A DNA stretch of 5,592 nt. Source: Chloroflexota bacterium (GTDB taxonomy: Bacteria > Chloroflexota > Anaerolineae > Anaerolineales > Villigracilaceae). How positions within the stretch are numbered: the first letter of the stretch is position 1; the number at the start of each line of letters is the position of its first letter. The stretch is taken from assembly GCA_021823555.1 (NCBI GenBank), contig JAKANW010000251.1, forward strand, positions 1 through 5,592. Direction: 5' to 3'. A model generated the notes under the pieces. That model had not been told where the DNA came from. It ran no database searches and saw only the letters and a list, made by a program, of their open reading frames with translations. The position numbers and the translations under genes were made by a program. This document shows, piece after piece, positions 1 through 5,592 of this stretch.

Positions 1-255
1 CTCGCTCAGGGAAAGCAGGTCCGTGCCGTCGAACAGGACGCGTCCGTTCGTGATGCGCCCATTGGAGGGCAGCAGCCGCATGACCGACATCAGGGTGGTG
101 GTCTTGCCGCAGCCCGATTCACCGACCAATCCAACGGTCTGACCGGACAGCACGTCAAAAGAGACATCCTCCAACGCACGCGCAACTTTCCCGCCCGGCA
201 GGATAAAGTCCGTGGTCAGGGAGCGGACGCTAAGCAAAGGTTTCTTCTCGCTCAT
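1..255 (-). CDS. dppD: Peptide ABC transporter ATP-binding protein, DppD/OppD type (N-terminal 85 residues, runs off left edge)
   Basis: Cytoplasmic ATPase subunit that would power the two permeases encoded just upstream. Only residues 1-85 are in the window. The start reads MSEKKPLLSVRSLTTDF, followed by a Walker A motif GESGCGKT at residues 45-52. The FDGTDLL stretch (75-81) fits the usual ABC strand after Walker A. The Q-loop, signature motif, Walker B and the C-terminal oligopeptide extension typical of DppD/OppD lie outside. The ATG at 255 overlaps the stop of the DppC-like gene as ATGA, so translation is probably coupled. AGGAG at 262-266, six bases before the ATG, is a good ribosome binding site. 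The symbol follows the order binding protein-B-C-D; the substrate is not shown by this fragment. ABC ATPase identity is secure, and D rather than F rests mainly on gene order. Confidence 0.93.
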   Translation of the reverse strand, partial: MSEKKPLLSVRSLTTDFILPGGKVARALEDVSFDVLSGQTVGLVGESGCGKTTTLMSVMRLLPSNGRITNGRVLFDGTDLLSLSE

Positions 256-1235
256 TGGGCGCTCCTCTCCGCCGCTTCCACACCCGACCCTTTGCCTGGC
301 ACCGCGATCATGTTTTCTTCGCCCTCGAGGTGATGCGCCGTTAAGCGCGGGTTGAGCATTTCCTCCAGCACATTGCCCAGCAGCACACAGCCGAGTGAGA
401 CCCACACAATGGCCAGCCCGGGCGGCAGGTAGAACCACCAGGCGCCATTGGTCACTGCGTTGCGGTCGAAGGCAAAGTTGAGCATCGTGCCCCACGAAGG
501 CTGGGTTGGGTCGCCCAGGCCAAGGAAGGCCAGCCCCGACTCAACCAGGATGGCTGTGGAGATGATCAGCACCGTATTGGCTACGATCAACGGCATGATC
601 TGCGGCAGGATATGTTTGCGGATGATATGAGCGTGTCCCGCACCGATGGCGCGCGCCCGCGCTACGAACTGGCGCTCCTTGATGGTCAGCACCTGTGAGC
701 GGATCAGGCGCGCCGTGCTGGTCCAATATAGCAGACCGATGACCAGCACCAGGATGAACAGCGGCGAAACGTGCAGGTCCATCTGCCGCAGGGTGGCCAC
801 CAACACCAGCAGCAAAGGCAGGTCCGGGATGACCAGCAAAACGTCGGTGGCGCGCATGAGCAGGTTATCCACCCAGCCGCCGAAGTAACCGGCTACGATC
901 CCAAACAGGCTGCCAACGAACATGGCAATGAAGCCAGCCAGGAAGCCAACCATCAGCGAGATGCGCGCCCCGTAGATCAGCTCCGTCCAGATGTCGCGGC
1001 CGGCGTCGTCCGTGCCCAGGGGCGGATGGACCGTCGGCGGGGCAAAGGTCAGCCCACGCCCGCTGGCATCGCGGATTACATCGGTCGGCTGGTGAGGCGT
1101 CAGCACAGGGGCAAAGATCGCGACGATGATGGCGGTCAGCAGGAGAAAGCCGCCCAGGAGTCCAAGTTTATTGCGGCTGAAGGTCCGCCAAAAATCCTGC
1201 AAATTGCGTTTGAAGAGAGGCCAGTTTTCGTTCAT
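252..1235 (-). CDS. dppC: Peptide-type ABC transporter permease, DppC/OppC family
   Basis: Inner-membrane permease, 327 residues, somewhat longer than the roughly 300 usual for DppC. After a short cytoplasmic N-terminus there is a first membrane segment at about 26-46, then an extracytoplasmic loop. The hallmark LGTDDAGRDIWTELIYGAR lies at 73-91. Further membrane segments are near 92-117, 134-149, 157-172, 212-232 and 270-290. The EAA-type cytoplasmic loop that contacts the ATPase is at about 190-211 (FVARARAIGAG...HILP). The family motif LAFLGLGDPTQPSWGTML is at 235-252, and NPRL at 295-298 replaces the common DPRL. A hydrophilic tail of about 29 residues follows. It begins nine bases after the DppB-like stop. 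No strong ribosome binding site is close to the ATG (GAAGGCG at 1251-1257 is about 15 bases away), so translation may depend on coupling. Substrate is inferred from family only. Confidence 0.96.
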   Translation of the reverse strand: MNENWPLFKRNLQDFWRTFSRNKLGLLGGFLLLTAIIVAIFAPVLTPHQPTDVIRDASGRGLTFAPPTVHPPLGTDDAGRDIWTELIYGARISLMVGFLAGFIAMFVGSLFGIVAGYFGGWVDNLLMRATDVLLVIPDLPLLLVLVATLRQMDLHVSPLFILVLVIGLLYWTSTARLIRSQVLTIKERQFVARARAIGAGHAHIIRKHILPQIMPLIVANTVLIISTAILVESGLAFLGLGDPTQPSWGTMLNFAFDRNAVTNGAWWFYLPPGLAIVWVSLGCVLLGNVLEEMLNPRLTAHHLEGEENMIAVPGKGSGVEAAERSAQ

Positions 1236-1244
1236 GTCGAATAA

Positions 1245-2222
1245 TCAGTTCGCCTTCACGCGCGGATCGAGGTACGTGTACAGCACATCCGCGATCATAT
1301 TCGCCAGGATAACACTGACGGCCAGCAGGAGGAAAGCGCCCTGCAAGAGCGGATAATCCTGTTTGGTCAGGGCATCCTGGAAGAGCTTGCCGAGGCCGTC
1401 ATAAGAAAACACAGCTTCGATATAGATCGCGCCCGAAACGGTGAAGCCGAGGTTAAGCGCGATCAGCGTGACGATCGGGAGCATGGCATTCTTGAGGGCA
1501 TGGCGCATGAGCACCTGCCAGTGACTCATGCCCTTGGCTTTGGCGGTCAGGATGTAATCTTCGCTGAGCACCTCGAGAATGGATGAACGCATAATGAGCA
1601 TGTACTCGCCAAGATAGAGAATGGTGAGCGTCAAGGTGGGTAGCGCCAGATGGCGCGCCAGATCCGGGATAACTGTATATAGCGGCTTGCTGACGTTGGC
1701 CGGGCTGACAATGCCCCCGGTGGGAAGTCCGAGCCAGGTGCTGCCGGCCGCCAGCAAAATAATGCCGAGCCAAAAGGTGGGCGTGGCCCACGCGATCAGG
1801 GAAAATGTCAAGGCACCCACATCTATGGGCGTCTTTCGTTTCCAGCCTGCCAGCAGTCCCAGCACCACGCCCAGGATAATGGACAGGAGCTGCCCGAGGC
1901 CGATCAATAATAAAGTATTCCAAAGTTTTGCAAGCAGGATATCCTTCACCGGCTGGCGCTGTGACCATGAAATACCCAGGTTGCCCTGCGCCCATTGACC
2001 GAGGGTATCCAGGAACTGGTCCGGGAAGACCGGTTTATCAAGCCCGAACTGGACGCGCAGCGCCTGCTGGACATCCGGTGAGATGCGGACGTTGCGTCCG
2101 ATCACGGCGCGCACCGGGTCGCCGGGCAGGATGCGAAACAACACGAAGTTGATCACCACCACGACCAGCACGGTCAATAACGAAAATCCCAGCTTGCGAA
2201 GAAGAAAATCTCGGCGGCTCAT
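1245..2222 (-). CDS. dppB: Peptide-type ABC transporter permease, DppB/OppB family
   Basis: Inner-membrane permease partner of the DppC-like protein, 325 residues from the ATG at 2222, a normal DppB length. The first membrane segment is at about 11-30, followed by FRILPGDPV (29-37), a family hallmark. NLGISW (81-86) matches the conserved DLG-S sequence before the transmembrane core. Further hydrophobic segments are near 101-126, 136-160, 190-211, 246-266 and 293-317. The EAA-type loop is at about 216-249 (DYILTAKAKGM...KNAMLP), and the C-terminus has the typical GAIYIEAVFSYDGLGKLF stretch (264-281) and YLDPRV (317-322). The same frame is open to a TTG at 2240, adding six residues (MLKGRI). 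I prefer 2222 because it is an ATG with GAAGGG seven bases upstream and gives the usual MSRRDFLLRK-like N-terminus. It lies between the binding-protein and DppC-like genes in one operon. Confidence 0.95.
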   Translation of the reverse strand: MSRRDFLLRKLGFSLLTVLVVVVINFVLFRILPGDPVRAVIGRNVRISPDVQQALRVQFGLDKPVFPDQFLDTLGQWAQGNLGISWSQRQPVKDILLAKLWNTLLLIGLGQLLSIILGVVLGLLAGWKRKTPIDVGALTFSLIAWATPTFWLGIILLAAGSTWLGLPTGGIVSPANVSKPLYTVIPDLARHLALPTLTLTILYLGEYMLIMRSSILEVLSEDYILTAKAKGMSHWQVLMRHALKNAMLPIVTLIALNLGFTVSGAIYIEAVFSYDGLGKLFQDALTKQDYPLLQGAFLLLAVSVILANMIADVLYTYLDPRVKAN

Positions 2223-2229
2223 GATTCGA

Positions 2230-2235
2230 CCCTTC
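2230..2235 (-). promoter_or_regulatory. Ribosome binding site of the DppB-like gene
   Basis: GAAGGG lies seven bases before the ATG at 2222 and supports that start over the TTG at 2240, for which it would lie inside the coding region. It is only two bases from the 3' arm of the intergenic inverted repeat (2238-2249), so folding of that repeat could affect ribosome access. Confidence 0.6.
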
Positions 2236-2237
2236 AA

Positions 2238-2317
2238 CAAAGCCCCTCTCCCATTGACTGTTGACGCGTACCGGTTCCGGCTCCAGGAATCCGTTATCGC
2301 TTGGAAGAGGGGCTTTG
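2238..2317 (-). promoter_or_regulatory. Intergenic inverted repeat between binding-protein and permease genes
   Basis: The 12-base arms at 2238-2249 (CAAAGCCCCTCT on the plus strand) and 2306-2317 (AGAGGGGCTTTG) are perfect inverted copies separated by 56 bases. In the operon mRNA the 5' arm starts 16 bases after the binding-protein stop codon, and the 3' arm ends two bases before the DppB ribosome binding site. No U-run follows, so it is not a classical intrinsic terminator. In other binding-protein operons, hairpins placed here protect the upstream message or reduce read-through, giving excess binding protein over permease. That role is inferred. It could also be a copy of a dispersed genomic repeat. 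Confidence 0.65.
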
Positions 2318-2333
2318 CAAGATGAAAGGGATA

Positions 2334-4028
2334 TTATTGGATGGGTTTCACCTGCATGAGCGACTGCATGATGTCGATGCCCAGCGGAGACTCGATGAAG
2401 CCAGTGAACCGGTCTGAGCGATACGCCTGCAGGAGTTTCTCGTAGTACAGCACAATGTAGGGACGATCATTGAAGACCAGTTCCTGCATCTGCCAGATGA
2501 TCCGCTGGCGCTCGTTCTTGTCAATGGCTTTCTGTTGGTCGAGGTACAACTGGTCGTATTGCGGGTTGTGATAGCCGCTATCGCTCCAGCCGCCGGAGAC
2601 GAACTGGTCTGTAGTCAACACACTCAGGATGAAGTCCGGATCGGGATCCGGCCCCCAACCCCAGATGACCAGGTCGTAATCGCCCGTCGGGGTAATGGCA
2701 GCCGTCAGGCTGTCGGAATCGACCGCTTCCACGTTGGCCTTGACACCAATCTGTTTGAACCAGCCTGCCAGCATATCTGCAATACGAGGATATACCGGGT
2801 TGGAGGATGGGAATTGTAGGCGGAATTCGAGGCGAACGTTCCCTTTGGCGCGCACACCATCCGAACCCATTTTATACCCGGCATCCTCCAGGATCTTGTT
2901 TGCCTGTTGAATGTCGAATGGGACATCCTTGATATTTGGGTCGTGCCAGAAACCGCCGCCCAGGGTCGGCGGGACAATTGTATCGCCAGGCGAACCCAGT
3001 CCCTGCAATACAATATCCACCAGGTCCTTCTTGTTGATGGCAGTTGCCAGGGCCAGGCGCACTTGTGGATCTTCCAGAGCAGGGTTGCGCTTCGGCGCAG
3101 GGTTGTTCTTCGGGTCAACCGAATTGATGATCAGCTCGTTAAAGTAACGGCCATTTTCATCCACGGCCTTGACGTTTTGGAAGCCTTGGACGGTCTGGAA
3201 GGCGCTGGCAGGCACCTCGCTGACCAGGTCAATATCGCCGACCTTGAGGGCCTGGATCATGGCATCCGCATTGTCGAACTTTTGGAAGATGATCTGGTCG
3301 AGGGTGGGCGCGCCATCGAAATAATCCTTGTTGGCGTCCAGGATCAAAATCCCCTTATCTTTGTCAAAGGTGTTGATCTTGAACGGCCCCGTGCCGATGG
3401 CATCGAAGTTGTTGAAGTTCTGCAAGTCCTGGGCGGATGTGAACTTCTGGAAATCGGGAGGATAGACCGCGTACAGGAAGGAAAGGCGATATTCCATGTT
3501 GGCAATCGGATATTCGGTCACGATCTGGACCGTCGCGTCATCCGGAGCAGTAACTTCCTTGAAGCCATTAACGTAGTTCGAGGATGTGGACCATCCATCC
3601 GGGTTTTGCATGATAGCGTTGATGGCCCAAACCATGTCACTGGCCTTGAAGGTTTCGCCGTTGTGCCATTTGATGCCGCTCTTCAGATGAATTGTCCACG
3701 TCAAGCCGTCCGCAGCAACTGACCAATCCTTTGCCAATCCGCCCTCATACTTCCCATCGGGCGCTTCGGTGGTCAGTGTGCTGTAGACCAGATCGAAGAT
3801 GGTGTACGATTGGGTCAGGAAGGCATAAGCCGGATTCAACGTATCCGGGTTTTCCGTCCAGCCCTCATGTAAAACGACTGGTGCGCTTGTAGCAGCCGGT
3901 GTAGCAGCCGGGGCCTGGGTAGCCGCCGGGGGTTGGGTCGCATTGGAAGCCTGCGGGGTCGCGGCTCCTCCACACGCCGTGAGTATAAGCGCGGCGGCGA
4001 CCAAAACATACAAAAGTCTTTGTTTCAT
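2334..4028 (-). CDS. Extracellular solute-binding lipoprotein, SBP_bac_5 (DppA/OppA) family
   Basis: Membrane-anchored receptor that captures oligopeptides or a similar ligand and delivers it to the permeases. It has 564 residues, within the normal range for this family plus a tether. Residues 1-19 form a lipoprotein signal: MKQR, a hydrophobic core, then the lipobox LTAC with the acylated Cys at 19. Residues 20-51 are a Thr/Ala/Pro/Gln-rich tether. The binding domain starts at about 52; the family signature region is at 98-139 (DWSVAADGLTWTIHLKSGIK, WHNGETFKASDMVWAINA). GTGPFKI (212-218), VRLALATAINKKDLVD (323-338), PRIADMLAGWFKQIGVKANVE (414-434) and WGWGPDPDPDF (456-466) also fit. The ATG at 4028 is preceded by AAGGAGG. 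It is the first gene of the operon, with a structured leader upstream and a hairpin downstream. The ligand cannot be read from sequence, so no symbol is given. Confidence 0.96.
   Translation of the reverse strand: MKQRLLYVLVAAALILTACGGAATPQASNATQPPAATQAPAATPAATSAPVVLHEGWTENPDTLNPAYAFLTQSYTIFDLVYSTLTTEAPDGKYEGGLAKDWSVAADGLTWTIHLKSGIKWHNGETFKASDMVWAINAIMQNPDGWSTSSNYVNGFKEVTAPDDATVQIVTEYPIANMEYRLSFLYAVYPPDFQKFTSAQDLQNFNNFDAIGTGPFKINTFDKDKGILILDANKDYFDGAPTLDQIIFQKFDNADAMIQALKVGDIDLVSEVPASAFQTVQGFQNVKAVDENGRYFNELIINSVDPKNNPAPKRNPALEDPQVRLALATAINKKDLVDIVLQGLGSPGDTIVPPTLGGGFWHDPNIKDVPFDIQQANKILEDAGYKMGSDGVRAKGNVRLEFRLQFPSSNPVYPRIADMLAGWFKQIGVKANVEAVDSDSLTAAITPTGDYDLVIWGWGPDPDPDFILSVLTTDQFVSGGWSDSGYHNPQYDQLYLDQQKAIDKNERQRIIWQMQELVFNDRPYIVLYYEKLLQAYRSDRFTGFIESPLGIDIMQSLMQVKPIQ
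3889..3930 (-). repeat. Short repeats encoding the lipoprotein tether
   Basis: Three 12-base units of the form GTAGCMGCCGGK (plus strand) occur at 3889-3900, 3901-3912 and 3919-3930; the first two are in tandem and differ by one base. They lie in the binding-protein gene and encode the repeated Pro-Ala-Ala-Thr units of the tether. Slippage could change the tether length in steps of four residues without breaking the frame. Confidence 0.7.
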
Positions 4029-4032
4029 CCTT

Positions 4033-4039
4033 CCTCCTT
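4033..4039 (-). promoter_or_regulatory. Strong ribosome binding site of the binding-protein gene
   Basis: AAGGAGG on the minus strand is followed four bases later by the ATG at 4028. It closely matches the anti-Shine-Dalgarno complement, although the spacing is a little short. It is the strongest such site in the window, as expected for a receptor made in excess over its transporter. Confidence 0.75.
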
Positions 4040-4054
4040 TTTGCGAATGGTCGG

Positions 4055-4152
4055 AGCGTCACAAAAAGACACGCGCCAGAACAGAAACCTGTCCTGACGC
4101 GCGATGGGACCAGTTTTAACTTTGGAAAAATTAGGGCGCTGTTTATGACGCT
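4055..4152 (-). ncRNA. Candidate structured leader with competing pairings (class unknown)
   Basis: The segment 4139-4152 in minus-strand RNA (AGCGUCAUAAACAG) resembles the hairpin's 5' arm, GCGUCAGGACAG (4100-4089). It can pair with the hairpin's 3' arm: GCGUCA with 4078-4073 and AACAG with 4084-4080, separated by a small internal loop. Alternatively its part 4142-4152 can pair over 11 bases with 4055-4065, just past the U-run, with one G.U pair. The first pairing excludes the terminator hairpin and the second encloses it. This is the layout of an attenuator or riboregulator. I recognised no known riboswitch class, and the extent given covers only the pairing elements. Confidence 0.35.
4063..4103 (-). 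terminator. Terminator-like hairpin in the leader of the importer operon (candidate attenuator)
   Basis: Arms 4070-4084 and 4089-4103 enclose a four-base loop. Read as minus-strand RNA, all 15 positions pair: 12 Watson-Crick and three G.U. Read as plus-strand RNA, those three become A.C mismatches, so the structure favours the operon transcript. The stem is followed by UCUUUUU (4069-4063), the form of a Rho-independent terminator. No convincing gene ends upstream on this strand, and the start codon of the binding-protein gene is about 34 bases further on. It is therefore best read as a leader terminator, though function is untested. Confidence 0.6.
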
Positions 4153-4174
4153 TCAAAAGAAAGTCCTTGAGCGC

Positions 4175-4180
4175 ATTGTA
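4175..4180 (-). promoter_or_regulatory. Possible -10 element of the importer operon
   Basis: TACAAT on the minus strand matches five of six bases of the TATAAT consensus and would start transcription near 4168, giving a leader of about 140 bases that includes all the pairing elements. No good -35 is found 16-18 bases upstream. TATAAC at 4223-4228 (minus) is an equally good -10 candidate and would lengthen the leader. The choice is uncertain. Confidence 0.3.
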
Positions 4181-4221
4181 CTGTAAATTCAAGTTTAGGG
4201 AAAGAGATTTTCGTTGTTTCT

Positions 4222-4230
4222 TGTTATACT
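4222..4230 (+). promoter_or_regulatory. Extended -10 promoter of the S9 peptidase gene
   Basis: TGTTATACT is an extended -10 (TGn followed by TATACT, five of six consensus bases). No convincing -35 is present, which extended -10 promoters can tolerate. Initiation would fall near 4236-4238, leaving a leader of only about 13 bases that just includes the AGGA ribosome binding site. Confidence 0.45.
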
Positions 4231-4236
4231 TAAACC

Positions 4237-4240
4237 AGGA
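4237..4240 (+). promoter_or_regulatory. Ribosome binding site of the S9 peptidase gene
   Basis: AGGA lies nine bases before the ATG at 4250. It is short but well spaced, and it supports that start, the first ATG in the open frame. Confidence 0.45.
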
Positions 4241-4249
4241 TAAACAAAC

Positions 4250-5592
4250 ATGGATAAACCCGTCAAACTGACCGAAAAATACGAACGCCATGGCTGGCCC
4301 TCCCTTTCCCGGCCGGACCTCAAGCCGCCCGAAGGTTGGAGCCTCTCCTTGATTACCTCCCTCGAGCGGATTCGCAGTCACAACCTTTCTCCCGATGGGC
4401 AGGCCATCGCCTTTATCAAGGATTCCGAATCTCTCTCAGACGTATACCTGCTCCCGTTAAATGGAGGTTGGCCCAGCCGGATCAGCACCGAACGCGGCCT
4501 GGTGGCCTACTGGGATGATGAGGTCCCGCAATGGTCACCGGATTCAAAGTGGATCGCCTTCACAATGAAGGGGCATGTTCACGTTGTCCCGGCCTCGGGA
4601 GGCTTGCCTAAAAAGGTCACCGGCTTTACAGCCTCTGCCTTTGCTCCAAAATGGATGCCCGACTCGCATGGCTTGATCGTCGGCGTGGAACGCGAGGATG
4701 CCGATCAACTTGTCCTGACCGACTGCGAGGGTTCCTGGCCGCGCGCCCTGACCATTGACTCAGGCGGCGATCACTGGGACGCGCAACCTTCTCCCGATGG
4801 GAAATATGTAGCTTTTGTCTATCGTCCGTTCGATGACCTTAACCGCCTCGACATCCGCCTGATTGACCTGGCCAGTAGCGAGACCAGACTTGTCCGTGGA
4901 CTGCCCAAAGTGCGCATGTGGATGCCGCGCTGGTCGCCGGATGGAAAATGGATCGCTTTCATCTCACAGGAGGCGGGCCGCAACGACTTGTGGCTGGCGA
5001 AACCCAATGGCGAGGGTCCGCACCAGGTAACAAAGGAAGGTTACGATATTTCAGATATCGCTTGGTCGCCGGACGGCGCGTCCATTGCCGCGACCCTTAA
5101 TCGGGACGCCTCCTTCGACCTGGTCCTCGTCGAGGCGGAAACAGGCCGCGTGTCCGATTTGCGAAGCGGACTGGGATTCCATTCCAGACCCTATTGGACT
5201 TCCAATGGCAAATCGCTCACGTTTGAGTACGAATCCCCCACACTGCCGCCCGACATCTATCGCATTGAGATCGCCAATAAGCAGGTTACACAATTGACTT
5301 TCTCACAATCCCCCGCCCTGGCGAAGAATCATTTGGTCACACCCGAGCGCGTGACATATAAAAGTTTCGACGGGTTGGAGATTCCAGCCTTCCTGTTCAA
5401 GCCGCACAAACCCAACGGCGCGGCTATCCTTCACCCGCACGGCGGGCCTTCCTCACTGTATGCCGCCGAGTTCGATGTGCTGGCGCAGTACCTGGTAGCC
5501 AAGGGGTATACGTTCATTGCTCCGAACTACCGCGGCTCGACCGGCTATGGAGTGAAGTTCGAGCATCTCAACTATGGGGATTGGGGCAAGGG
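4250..5592 (+). CDS. S9 family (prolyl oligopeptidase-like, acylaminoacyl-peptidase type) serine peptidase, partial at right edge
   Basis: 447 complete codons are present and the frame is still open at the window end. Residues about 40-350 form a beta-propeller: SPDG-like blade marks occur at 47, 96, 136, 181, 229, 273 and 317, spaced 40-49 residues, which counts to seven blades. In this family the propeller covers the active site and limits substrates to short peptides. The alpha/beta-hydrolase domain begins near 365 (VTYKSFDGLEIPAFLFKP). It contains HPHGGP (395-400), the oxyanion-side motif, and NYRGSTGYG (426-434), both typical of S9C enzymes. The catalytic Ser (GxSxGG), Asp and His lie beyond the edge and cannot be verified. 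There is no signal peptide, so it is probably cytoplasmic. It diverges from the importer operon, which would fit cleavage of imported peptides; that link is inferred. Related proteins include acylaminoacyl-peptidase and dipeptidyl-peptidase-like enzymes. Confidence 0.94.
   Translation, partial: MDKPVKLTEKYERHGWPSLSRPDLKPPEGWSLSLITSLERIRSHNLSPDGQAIAFIKDSESLSDVYLLPLNGGWPSRISTERGLVAYWDDEVPQWSPDSKWIAFTMKGHVHVVPASGGLPKKVTGFTASAFAPKWMPDSHGLIVGVEREDADQLVLTDCEGSWPRALTIDSGGDHWDAQPSPDGKYVAFVYRPFDDLNRLDIRLIDLASSETRLVRGLPKVRMWMPRWSPDGKWIAFISQEAGRNDLWLAKPNGEGPHQVTKEGYDISDIAWSPDGASIAATLNRDASFDLVLVEAETGRVSDLRSGLGFHSRPYWTSNGKSLTFEYESPTLPPDIYRIEIANKQVTQLTFSQSPALAKNHLVTPERVTYKSFDGLEIPAFLFKPHKPNGAAILHPHGGPSSLYAAEFDVLAQYLVAKGYTFIAPNYRGSTGYGVKFEHLNYGDWGK

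Noticed and set aside
771..1244. Plus-strand 157-codon open frame
   Set aside because: It is antisense to the DppC-like permease, with a Gln/Arg/Ala-rich composition typical of a shadow frame and no domain.
1453..1995. Minus-strand 180-codon open frame
   Set aside because: It lies inside the DppB-like gene in another frame. The permease frame has all family motifs and this one has none.
2907..3722. Plus-strand 271-codon open frame
   Set aside because: It lies wholly antisense to the well-supported binding-protein gene. Its protein resembles no family and looks like the complement of a biased coding frame.
4166..4193. Inverted CTTGA/TCAAG pair flanking the possible minus-strand -10 element
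   Set aside because: Five-base arms 18 bases apart are too short to separate from chance without comparative data.
4029..4249. Known riboswitch or T-box in the leader
   Set aside because: I saw no T-box sequence, no SAM, glycine or cobalamin core, and no other class I can recognise. Only the competing pairings are reported.
4025..4381. Minus-strand 118-codon open frame ending in an ATGA overlap with the binding-protein start
   Set aside because: Its first third is antisense to the S9 peptidase start, and its end reads through the terminator-like hairpin and the ribosome binding site. It has no recognisable domain and no good ribosome binding site. A shorter leader peptide in this frame cannot be excluded but has no positive support.
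1..5592. Mobile element, CRISPR array, tRNA, or defence genes
   Set aside because: All long frames are explained by transporter and peptidase genes. No transposase, regularly spaced repeats, terminal inverted repeats or tRNA-like fold was seen.

Overview
The window carries one peptide-type (Opp/Dpp family) ABC importer operon on the minus strand and, divergent from it on the plus strand, the first part of a prolyl-oligopeptidase-family (S9) peptidase gene. Base composition is moderately GC-rich. The substrate-binding protein is a lipoprotein with a long Thr/Ala/Pro/Gln-rich tether after its lipobox cysteine. That style is common in Chloroflexota of the Anaerolineae type, so such an organism is my best guess, but it rests on protein style only and is an inference.

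Layout, in the direction of minus-strand transcription: (1) a 221-base divergent intergenic region (4029-4249) holding both promoters and a structured leader for the importer operon; (2) the substrate-binding lipoprotein gene (4028 to 2334); (3) a 111-base gap with a perfect 12-bp inverted repeat ending just before the next ribosome binding site; (4) a DppB-like permease (2222 to 1245); (5) a DppC-like permease (1235 to 252); (6) the start of a DppD-like ATPase (255 to beyond position 1), which overlaps the DppC-like gene by four bases (ATGA). A second ATPase (DppF type) would be expected beyond the left edge but cannot be seen. On the plus strand the S9 peptidase starts at 4250 and runs off the right edge before its catalytic serine.

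Together the genes suggest a peptide-use module. The lipoprotein captures oligopeptides outside the membrane, the two permeases and ATPase(s) import them, and a peptidase without a signal peptide could cleave them in the cytoplasm. The peptide substrate is assumed from family membership; close relatives carry sugars, nickel or other ligands.

The most interesting non-coding signal is the leader of the binding-protein gene. It contains a 15-bp hairpin followed by a U-run, whose only three non-Watson-Crick pairs are all G.U when read as minus-strand RNA. An upstream segment copies the hairpin's 5' arm and could compete for its 3' arm, or could pair with the bases just after the hairpin. This resembles a transcription attenuator or riboregulator, but no known riboswitch class was recognised. 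I saw no tRNA, rRNA, CRISPR array or mobile element, and the protein-coding content is of ordinary type.
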